Shown: one piece after another, positions 23,101 to 35,100 of the stretch
Layout of the letters: the number at the start of each line of letters is the position of its first letter
Numbering within the stretch: position 1 is the stretch's first letter
NCBI GenBank assembly: GCA_022113835.1
Contig: JAILWY010000002.1
Location: 2,458,501-2,522,500, forward strand
Origin: Atopsyche davidsoni
Lineage: Eukaryota > Arthropoda > Insecta > Trichoptera > Hydrobiosidae
Length of the DNA stretch: 64,000 nt
Reading direction: 5' to 3'
Notes under the pieces: generated by a model
What the model saw: the letters and a program-made list of their open reading frames with translations, nothing else
Told to the model about the DNA's origin: nothing
Database searches by the model: none
Position numbers and translations under genes: made by a program

Positions 23101-26100
23101 GTCGCCGCCGAAATGCGCCGGGCGGCCGGCCGGGCGGCGTATTATAGCGCGGAGCGTCCGCCGGTCCGCCACCGCCGCCGTGTGCCGCGGAAGCTCGAGC
23201 GCCGGGCGGCGACTGTCCCCGCCAAGGTCTCGGGTCTCGGAGTCGCCTTATCTGGCCGCGCTTCTCGCGCCCGCCGCCAGGCTCGCGCCGCAACTTTTCA
23301 AATTCGAAAACGGAACGGAAGCGTTCGATCCGGATCCGGTGCTCGACGCGTCTTCGCGGTTTTCTCTCGCGCGGGGCTCGACTCGGGCGGAGGACTTCTC
23401 TGGCGCTGGAGCCGCGGCGGACTGGCGGCGGCTCCGCGCGGGTGGCTATTTATCTCCGTTTTTCGACGCTCGATAGTGAAATGGTCTCGTTTGACCTAAA
23501 AAAAAATTATCGATGCATGTGAGAATAAATACGGAGTACATATTGTAAATAAAATACTACGATAAATTCCGATCGATCGATCGATTTGATTCGTTTTCGT
23601 CGATACTGAAAATTAATTTGTTGAAATTATTGCGTAGTTTATTTATCTTTTCCCTATTCTTATTACAAGGATTGAGTAATTATAATAAATATATACTAAA
23701 TTTTTGTTCACCCTGAGACCGCGCAATCGTGATATCTCATTTTATTTAAAATAATTTGGAAAATTTTACCTACAGTAATTAATTTTGTTATGCGAAAAAA
23801 ACATTTTTGATTTGTTAAATTCAAATGTACTGTATTAAAATTGACCCCGAATGACTTGAGCCTTGATCGACTCGGCGAACGACTCGCGAAGACGCATGCC
23901 GCGACATTTCAGAATATATGACCTCAAGTATCCAAACAAAAATTGATAATAATATTATTGGACTAGTTTTGCTATAGTATTAATTTAAAGTTATTGTGTT
24001 TCGTCCTTGACCCAAAACCGAACATCTACCTATTATGTAATTGGTCATTCAAACGTGTTTCAGTAAAAGCTTCAGGAGAGGAAAGTTTATTTTAAGTGCG
24101 GAGTGCTCGCAATGCAAGCTTAAAACCCAGGCGAGCTTATTTTATTGGTGTTTTTGATATTTATAAGAATACTAATTGTTTCTAAATTCAGGTTGTGCAC
24201 AATACTGAAGGAAGTGTAATAACTGTGACGTGCTCGAAATATTGGTTTTTCTAGTTTCTTATTTTGACAAAAGTGCAGGGTTAGGCAGGGAGGTATGGAT
24301 GATTTGAACGGAGCGCCACGCGAGGTGGGGATAACCTTGGTGGATAAAGAGTGGGGGGTATCTGCTCGTCGGGAGATTTTTGTAATGGCAACATCCATGT
24401 TACACATTTAAAAAATAAAATTTAAGTTTCGTTAAAAAATGAGTGTGTAACTGTTATGAAATTCAATATTTTTGACAGAGAGTACTTGGTGGAATTCCAT
24501 TTTAATATTTTTGAATAAAATACTTGAGTGATTTTCCACATTTTTATTTTTATTAGTGACCGGTTTCGCCAACCTTTCACGTTGGCATTATCAAACAGAG
24601 CCATGATAATGCCAACGTGAAAGGTTGGCGAAACCGGTCACTAATAAAAATAAAAATGTGGAAAATCACTCGAGTATTTTATTCAAAAATATTGTAACTG
24701 TTATTTCAAATCATCCATATCTCCCTGCCTGTATAAATGTTCGAAAGGAAGGAAAAACTTTTCTGTGATTTTCCTGTACATAACAGGCGAATTCCGGAAA
24801 AATCTGAAGCTATACACTGAATGCGTGTTCTGTTTGTGCATATACAGAGTGTTGCGGTTGTATTATATTTTTTTATCAGACTATCCAAGCTAGGATGTCT
24901 CCCGCTCAATAAGTGCAATCACACTCGGGGGGGGGGGGTGGGTGGGGGGTGATGCTTGCGGGGCGCCAGGGGCAAGGCCGCGAGGTGCCCCGCCCCGCCC
25001 CGCCCCGCCCCGCCCCGCCCCGCCCCGCCCCGCCCCGCCCCGCCCCGCTCCGCCCCCGCCCCAGCCCCCTGTGCGGCGCGCCCCGCGGGGTTATCGCTCG
25101 CCGCCCGGTACCGAGAAGCTCGCCGCCTAAGGACTTAACACTGCGGGGTTTTCTGTTTTCCCAATCTTTATTAAAAAATAATTAATGCGTTGTAAACAAA
25201 CTGAATTTTTTTTTTGTTTAGATTGTAGCGCGGATACTGAGTAATTTACTTTGGATTAAATCAGTATCTGTCGAAATTCCCGGCGTACAAGTGATCCGCG
25301 AAAATTATCAAAGTTCTACTTGTTTTAGTGTATAAAAAAAAAATGACAAATACACACATACGTTGTTTACTTTTTAACGTATAATATTTAATATTATGTC
25401 ACGTTTATTTAATTTTTATTAAGGTGAATCTTTTCTTTGTGACCGTCCTTCCACACAAGTTTTAAAATCTTTTCGTTTAGATACAAATTATTTATGCCAA
25501 AGACATGCATTGCACATTGTTTGGTGTTTTACTTATTCTGACTATTCAATTAGGCAAATCAGTAGCTATGACAATTTTACAATAAAAAAAAATGGGTATC
25601 CTAAAATAAATCATGGTACTTTTGTAATACACAATACCCAGTCCAGGTGAGCGGGGATGATAAATTGCTATTCTGCCACCTTTGCCTGACACCTCCGCAC
25701 GTGGAGTGCTCGTGATCTTCCGGTGTCGTGCCTTCAGGGGATTCGATAAACTCAGTGCGTTTATCTGAACAGTTGACGTAGGTTACTTATGTAGTTATAA
25801 TTTAATGTATTTGCGTCACCTTTAAAGAACGCACTATGATAAGTATATTATATTAGGAGCTTAAATGCTACGGAAGCTTCTGACAGAATAAACCGGTGCA
25901 TAGAGACGAATATACGTGCGCTCGTCAGCTCTGATATAATCATCTTCTCTATAAATGAATCCAGTCTTGTCGATTAACCCAAGTCGTCAATAAAAGCAAT
26001 ATTGGAATATCACATAATATACGTATAAAATTATATGTCAAAGGTTTATACTTGACAAAAAAAAACACGTGCACCCTTCTCCTACCACGAATTACTGAAA

Positions 26101-29100
26101 TATATTTTCCCGATGCACTCCTACCTAAAACATATTGTAAGCGCAATAAATACACCATCTTGAATATTTCTATAAAAACTAAGTGATTATTGGCTGTTCC
26201 TCTCGGAGATTCGCTCAGATAGCAACCAAAGATGATAGGCTCGCATACATAATGAAATATTACAAAACACTGTGATAATCTGTGATATCGGGCAAATCGT
26301 TTCGATTACAACGCATGTCTCAAAAAATATCGAGTCGATTCCTCATTAGATATTCGTACTTAAAATATTTTATCGCGATCGAAATGGTGCGAGAATATTC
26401 ACTTTATCTTTTTGTTTGTTTTTTTTTTTTAGGACTTCGATTCGCTGTAACTAGTGTAAAAATATAACAAATCTTTAATTTATAACTATTTTTACAATAA
26501 GCTGAACTTACTTTTATTAGTCTGACTTATAGGTTTATATATTTTTTGATTCTATGACTAAATATGTTTGTTTAGTATTTTGTGACAAAAATCGTTATTA
26601 TTGTATTTTTAAGCTTTCAGTAAAAGATATAACTTAAAAAGCAACGATATATTTTTTTCCTAAATCTTACATGACAACAAAAAAAAGTATAGAATCTTTG
26701 AATCTGTACTCTTATCTCGTTTTCTTAGAATTGGATAAGTTTTAATCAAAATTATCAATTTCCGTATTATTATTTTGCTCTCAGTGTCCGAATTCAAGCG
26801 ATAACGTCATCCGAATTTGTCGTTAAGTAAGGATTTTATTTTATTTTATAATTTCGTGAATTTTGACTTAAGCGAATAATTTTATTTAATGCGAATTATA
26901 TCGCATTTTTTATCGTCAGTGATAATCGGAATGTGCGTGATCTTAACCTTTTTATAAGACAATGTTTAAAAAATCACGTATTTAAGTATTTAGATACGAT
27001 TATAAAAAAAGAGAATATTTAAAGAGTTTTTATTTTTATCACAATAATAAACACTTTGCACAATTTATTCGGGGCCAGCCGTATTCTCCTTGCACCATTC
27101 TCCCTAATATACCCATGAACACTGGATAAGCATGAATATATGGTCACCAACTTCCTCTGAGGAGACACACCTCAAGGAGAGAAAACAGATTTGATAGCAT
27201 CTTATTCCTTAGAAGTATTTTCGCTCTCGCCGAATTCACGATCTGTTGACAATTGAAGTCATTTTAAATCGTTCAGGTAATCTGAACGCACTTAGAAAAG
27301 TGACTTAACTGCATCATAAACCAGTTTAAACGGAACACGAATTGATAATATCGTTTCTTGTTTCAATATTCGTGATATCGGGAGACTGGGTGGCATTCCT
27401 GGACCAAGATTTTTTTTAAATTTTCTTAAGTTTGATGATTTGGTTTCACAACTTGAATCCAAATCATAAGCCGATAGCTTTTTTTTAGGCAAAATCACGA
27501 AGACACCCAAAAAAGGGACGCTAGGGAAAAATAAATATTTTTAAAATTTTATTTTGAATTAAACTTTTTTGTATCATTAAAACGAATATGTAATTAAATA
27601 AAATGAAAAACTTTTATTAAAATGTATTATATTTTGTGGTTCGGGTGTGATTTAAAAGGCATTTGGGAACAATATTGTGACACCTGAAAGTCTGTCTATT
27701 AACGAACAATAAACACCTTTTAATTATCACGACCGCACTATCCGTGTTATTATTGGCCATATTTTTCAGCCCAAAAAGACAAGATACGTGAAAATAAATA
27801 AGTATTATTTTTATGATGTGCACAATGATGAAATTGTAACGCACGTTTCATCACTTGACACCGGCTAGCCTTTAACACTGTTTATGTAAGATCGCGCTTT
27901 TTGATGACTTATATTTTAATTAATACTTTTTTTAAACATCACAATTTATTCGAGCAGTATTTCTGTAGCTGGAAAGTTTGATAAGGACGTCGAAATACGG
28001 ACTGCGTACCTTATACGCCAGTGGCGTGTGGTTCGTACGAGCAAAAAAAATATTGCAATTTATTTAATTAGAAAACGTACATTAAAATGTTATATATGTA
28101 TAAATTTAAGCATAAAACTATTTAGTGATGTTTAAAAAAAATTTTTTTGTCCTGAAATTTTCCGCTTGAAGCACATTCGTAAAACTAGTCACTTCTACAA
28201 AATATTGTAGTGGAACTTTACCAAGCACTTTCTGTCAAAAGTATTAAATATGTATCCATTCAACCAAAAGTGAGCTTCATCGCTAAACAAAATTCGCTTA
28301 TGAAAATCGGGATCAACGGCAATCTTGTTTTTGGCCCAATTTGCCCAATTTGAAAGCGTTGTTCAGGCGTCAGTCTATTCATGTTGAAATGCCAAACCAA
28401 ACTAAACATAAATCCCTTGACAGCTGACAAAATGGCCGCCAGTTAAAACAGTGTTGCCAACTTAAAGTTCTATACCTCTATAAAAAACACCCTATACGTT
28501 GATTTAACAATAAATGTATTTTTCAAGTCGGTTGATCGATTACGCATCTTTCCGAGAAGTTTGTTTGAGAGTCGTCAACAAGTCCGCCGAGCGATAGAGC
28601 TTTGTCTCGCGACCTGCGGGAAGGTACGGGAGATAAACCGTGACGCGCGCCCCGCGAGTCGTTGACCCCAGCCGGCCAAGTACGAATCCATCGTTGACTT
28701 GCAAAAACACCCCCGGTTATTTAAACAGCGACCCCATGCTGGGTTTGAAACATAAATTCACACGTGTGTATGCGAATTTTAAACGTATATCTATCCAGCA
28801 AAGAAACGGGTGCACCGCAACGGACTTGCATATGACGAGTCAATTTTTCACTCGGCTGCAAAAAAAGTGTCGTGCAAAAAATGTTCTTCGTTTCATGTGT
28901 GAATCTATCATTGCCTGTGCTCAGACGAAGTGAACTGTGAATTGATGTAATGACTCGTAAGAGTCTGATTGGAGGCGGATCTAGTGGCAGACTTGGGACT
29001 TGACAATTCATGTTATCTGAAATTTAAAAAAAATGGTCATTACAGCAACCAACTTGAACTGGTTTATTTTATCAATACCTGTATTTGTTTTCTTATCGGT

Positions 29101-32100
29101 TTGAGTTGATTTCTTATTGAAAACCATCATGTTAACTTTTAGTCCATTGGGATATGAAAAGTCTGCGTTTTCTTTATTGATTGTACATTATCCAAGATGC
29201 CGGCATGTATCCGTGTCGCGTATTTTTAAAGCGACAATAAAAGCTATTTGAATCGTTGAGATTTTCTGATAAATATATCACAAACATAGTCGAAACATAC
29301 AAGATTGAAGATAATGTCCCGATGCTTATTTCCGTGTTGATTTTAGCCGCTACGCAATAGTATTTAAGATTATTTTCTGATATGTATTTTAACTTTTTTT
29401 TTCAAACTTCGGACCCTGCGAATTTCACAGCACACAAAACTTTTTAGGAAAGCATAACATATACACGAAAGCATATAAATATAATTACGGAATCTTGACA
29501 AATAGTCATTTCTTCGACAATGTCTAAATAATTAATTCCCGATTTAATGGCGTTAGTGCGTTCAATACGCATTGGCGATGAGTAATTAGTGAACATTATC
29601 TAGTTACGTAATTAATGATAGCTGTTTAGACGACACGCAGACAGGCCAATACTTAATTGTTTTCTTGGTAGTTATCAGCAGTGTGCAGTTTGTACAAGCG
29701 ATAATTCACTGCATGTTTTATAAAACATCATCTTCAAAACCACCACTACCGGTAGAAATATATATTTTTTTGAATTTTAAATATTTGATAGTTCAAATAT
29801 TTCTTCATTGTAACTGCTTTATTAGTTCTTATATATTTACAGTTTTTCTGTCAGTGTCAAGGTTTTTAGCAGTTGAGGGCGAGCCTACTTTTTCTCGTCT
29901 TCAAGATTATCATCGCTATGGTAAAACACTTTGAGAATGCCTCAGCAGAGTCCTTCACCAACATTTGGTTCGGCCAATATAGAACGGTATGTTTGTTTTG
30001 CAATTAACAGGATTTTCGGCATTTAGCGCCAACACCACACCTCATAACTGTCTTTAATTATATCTATATAATTAGAAAAAATAAATATTTTTATCGAGGC
30101 GAAAGTTTCAACGTTTAAATAGTGTGTCTGAAATTGTGACTTCAAGGTGAAGCAGACAATAACGCGATCTGTGAAAACAAATTATTTTGCTGCGTAAAAT
30201 GTATTTTATGACTGCATTTATTACACCAAGGTCGCCTCGTGAAAATTAAATGCCTGGTACACCTTATATCCTTCAGTAGAACATCCTCTCTTAGGAATGA
30301 GAGCACATACACCTTTGACCGGTCGTTGATGTCTCCGTTATATGCGGAAATATATACATTATTATTTATTCTTTCACCTGTAGATGATTCCAGTTGGATA
30401 CGTGGAAACTGTGACAGTGTCTTTACCAGACACTGTGGCTTAAAAAGTTCTCAGCATCTTTTCAAAAATGCATGTTTTTGTAAAATATATCTCGATTCAT
30501 CCGAAGCTGCGAATGATATTATATTCAAACGCATTATCAACATTTGTTTATTCAATTATTCGCCGATTATTTTATTATGCATGTACAGTCGAGGCTATCG
30601 CCTGTTTCGCAGAAACATATTGGCAAAACACAAGCCAATATGCCATATGCACCCGCCAATCAAACAATAATTGTGATAATTTTTTTCTCATCGTGTAATT
30701 AATGTGTTTACCGTTTTGCTTCCAAATTCCCAGTGTGCGGTAACGGATGTACACTCGAGATAAATCTAAAACCGCGGTCGAAATTCTTTGGTATTTTTTT
30801 ACGCCTAAGTGGGGCATAAAATCAATGTAAGTGTCGTGCGCTGAACCGCGGCGGCAACGAGCGCCGATAAGACAATGTGCAGAATATAATAGAACCCCGA
30901 TTCATTCATCCGGTGGAGTGTGTCGGCGATATCGCGCTCCGCGATGGCGAATTTCAAGATTTCGTTTGGCGGTTTGTTTACGTTGGGGTATCTATTGAGG
31001 TCAGCGGTGATTGGGATAAATTCGACGCTTGTGCTTTCCGAGAGCGAAGATTAAAAGCTTGTGATTTACGCTGTTGTTTCGGAGAAACTCTCGCCGTATT
31101 CCCCGGCGGTACTTGGCGGCGAGGCGAAACGTCGCGAGAAGAAAATTCGGTGTGCTTTCACTTTTTAGGGTGTGATTTCGTTTGCAAAGAACGATTTACC
31201 TTTCAATAACGAAATTAGAGAATCTGTATACGCTACCGCCTAAGCCACACCTTGTAAGCCCAACAACTATAGTCACTTACCATATTGTAAGCATAACCCT
31301 AAGAACTACAGTAATACCCAGTTAAGTGAAATTCGCTTATATCGTGGTTTACGATTAAACATACACACATATTTAAAACTTAATACAAAAAAATACGAAT
31401 AATTTGAATCAATCACTTTATGCAGTATTACATGTTATTTTTACTGAAAAATACATGTATTGTCTTTTGGGTAGCGTTTCTTTTACGTTCTTGTAAAATA
31501 CGTTCATAACACCCAACGCTGTTTTTAATTGTTAAGAAAAGTCAATGACTACATTGTGTTCATATACATTCTTAAAATAAGAAATTCGCGTAATGCGAGG
31601 CATTTTAACGCGAAATTTGAAATTCGCGTTATAGTGAAACCGCGCATAACGGGGTCGCGTAAGGCGGGGTATTACTGTATAGTAAAACTACTAAAAGAAA
31701 AATAAAATAATCTTGAGTCGGGTTAATTAATGTTTATCAGTAATGGTTAGGGTTGTATGTAGGCTAAGGTGGGTTGGAGTTACCATTGGAATATAAAAAG
31801 ATTAAAATAATAGGTATAGCAGGTTTTATTTTTCTGTTGCCTCTCCTCATAGGAGTTTAGTGACCATTTCCTTTAACATGTCTCTATCACCAATTCGGCT
31901 GCACTTCCGATCTCCAGTATTCACAGGTTTTATCAAACAACGATAATTATTATTCGTATATATAAATACATATTGTTTAGTCAATATAAATAGCTAATCG
32001 TGGTGTGTTAACTAGAGATGAAACATCGGAAAGAAATGATGTGTTTTTATTTTGTTGTTTATTTAATATGAATTGACTTAGAATTGACATGTCCCAATAA

Positions 32101-35100
32101 CACAAATGCCACATCTAATGCTGTAATAAAGTTGGCAACCTTTCAAACGATTCGTAAATTATTATAAATATTTTTTTTTTGGTCTTTGTTGTGGGCAAAA
32201 AGACCATGTCGAAACTTATAAATTTTACTAGCGTTTTTCTTTTCATTTCACGCCTTCTAACTATTCAGAATTGCGATATGGATCGGAGGCTCGAGGCGGT
32301 AGCATTTAGGCTAAATAAATATAATTGGTTTTATTTTCTCAAGACAATTTTTCATGATAACATCATTTGTATGCTCCGATATTTGCATCGATTGCTCAAA
32401 ATGGAGTCTCAGACTTAAGGCGTGAAGTATTTTTGTATGTATCACCATTGTTTGTTTTCTTTTTACCTTGTGCTTTCTTGGGCGCACTTTTGACATGAAA
32501 TCTGGTTGTAGATCTTTGCGGCGATTATCTACGTTTTATATCAAGTATGGCGTATATTTATTGCTATAAGATAGCCGTTATTTGTTTCACTTTATATTAA
32601 GAGATACGTTTCGATTTATCTCGAATCTTCATCACTAAACCGGTGCAATGATATATGCGTTTTTAATATTTTGAATAAACATGATATCAAGATAACAGCC
32701 CAAGTAGACGCGCTTTGTTATTGATATTAAGGCAAGACTGATGCTCAACAAGCATGGGGTCCCATCGGTTTTTTTTCAATTCTCTCTTCTTCAAGTGCTT
32801 TTCCTCGGGTTGTTTTCTTTTTCATTTGTAGACGCAAGCGCAGAGCATATATAAGTTATAAATGTTAATATTTAACCTGCATTAATCATACAAATATGCG
32901 AGCAATCTGTTTGGCGAAATTCTATTGCCGTTACAGATTGGATTATATTTGTTCAGACAGTTAAAGTAAACCGTAGCTTACGTAAGCCGCACAATAGCAA
33001 CTAATGACGTGAGTTAGAGGCTGGCAAGTTTGCTTGCCGACTGCTGGATCCCGCGTTCGCATCCGGGTGAAGTGTAAACATTCTGAACAAAACTTTCTGT
33101 TGCTAGTTTTCTGTGATTTCTCCGAACACAACCATAACACCTTCTAAATCATTTTGAGTTACTCGTCTACTCTTACACACCAGTGTGGTTATAGAACTCA
33201 TCGTTTTTAGATAATCTAAACATGTAATAAAAATTAATAATAATTTAGTTGCGACTGTTTCCACAGAGTTTATTTGCCAAAAATTGTTACTTCGATGCGT
33301 TGTTTGCTTTCTTCTTTTGTAAACATGGCGGGATAATTTATTTTTAACACGAGTCTCACAAAGGAAGAGATGTTCACCATATAATTTTGTGTTGATTCTA
33401 GATGTAACAGTACATCTAAGGTACTCGTTAGTTAGTCAAAACCTTAGTTAAGTACTACCCAATTAATTACCCATAAATAATAGGTATGGTATATGGCATT
33501 TTTTTACGAGTGGGAATTCTTATTATATGATTGGTGTCATGTTTGTTTGTGTGATTATTTCAATTAGCATATCAGTTCAGTACATGTTCGATACAGACTA
33601 TTGTATCGTGAATCAATTAATTTTTCTTGTTGGTATTTTTATATACCAATATACACAGTGATTTTTGGAGCTAATCGAACAGGCCACACAAAAAGCATAT
33701 TAATAAAATAAGTTTTAAAATTCATTATAGTAAAAATCCTGAAAATCTTAGTAAGACAATCGAGTATTTTAAACGCGGTAAAAACATCATCCCACAATAG
33801 TGTTAGCTACAAGTCATTACTGAGATTAGGTTCTTTGTTAGAATGTGAAGGAAATACTTATTAAGTATCTCAAAATACTATACACTCTTTTCAAGTCCAA
33901 GGAAAACTCCTTTACGATTAACGAAGGTTATTAATTCGTACATAGTCGCATTTGCTTCTGATCGCTTTGAGTCACTTGCTTAACTGCTTATTTTGCTGTG
34001 TTTATAGATCTGTCCGGATAATCTGAGATTGGATGTGTTAAATATTTATTTTTTGTGGATTGTATTATTTAATTCTTTCTTCTCGTTGTCGCATTTATAA
34101 AGGTTTGAATTTTTTCTATAAAAGATTTCTAAGCGCAAATTACTTTTATCGCCGTCAATTATTTACAATGTACTGTCAAACGCTGAAGTATTTAGGTATT
34201 TATCTTAAATTATAATTTAAAGGTTATTTCTCTTATATCGACTAATTATCTCCCATTAATCACTTAATACTGTAATATAGCAGGTTGACCATCATTCCCT
34301 GCGGGTCCCAGTCCCGTCCATTTGTCAAACATAACACGCGACCTTCTTATCTTCTTCTCTGACTTTTCCGGCGTAACAGGGGAAACTGTATAATTTAAGA
34401 TTATCAAAATGATCGATGAGTCCATAGATCTTAGTTGTGCAGTATTTATACGGATGGGAAAATATCTTTTGAAGAATTTTGGTCAGCCTAACCTGTAGCA
34501 ACAGTGATTATCTGTAATTAGCGTGATTTTACTGATATTGTCGTTACTAATTGAATACGCTTCAGAATATCTATTGGGAGGTTACAAATTATATATGACA
34601 TCACTTTGGTAATTATCACAAATTAAACTGAATTAGTCGTCGAATCGATATAAATACAGTTAAAGTTGATTTGCACAGTTAAACTTAAACCCGACTCTGT
34701 TCTTGTATTACAAGGGAGCTCCTTCATACGAACTTTTCAAGTAGTCATTTTTATCGCAGCTACCTTATAAAGGTTCTTAAAAGGAAATAAAAACAATGGC
34801 ACTCTATCATGTAATATCAGTTCATGTTTCAGTGGCACGAAGCTACAAATGTGTTTTCATTAACTAGTTTATAAGTCATTACCGTAATTGTCGGCTGTCA
34901 GATATTCCATTGACGAGACTCACCTGGCGTCTGTGTTAGCTTCGTTTAATTTTAAAATGTCTCCGAATTCTCAGAGTGATATTATTTTTAAGATTTCGTC
35001 GTTACATAAATATATCAATGTTAGTATAATTAATTTTCATTTTATCATAAATAAATATTTATCTTACATAACATGTAATGTCGTATTTGTAGATATTTAG

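Noticed and set aside
22598..23476. Long frames through the UGT-A 5' region on both strands
   Set aside because: The minus-strand frame extends UGT-A exon 1 into its promoter without an upstream ATG near the TATA-like box; the plus-strand frames are antisense shadows in CG-rich DNA.
24913..25185. Open frames rich in Pro-Ala-Arg across the GC tract
   Set aside because: All three frames are open because the tract is a CCCCG microsatellite; no gene context.
29665..30698. Frames of 76-143 codons in the large intron
   Set aside because: Composition and lack of similarity suggest chance frames; no adjacent exon or promoter is seen.
33000..33075. tRNA gene
   Set aside because: B-box-like sequence only; no cloverleaf, anticodon arm or acceptor pairing could be drawn.
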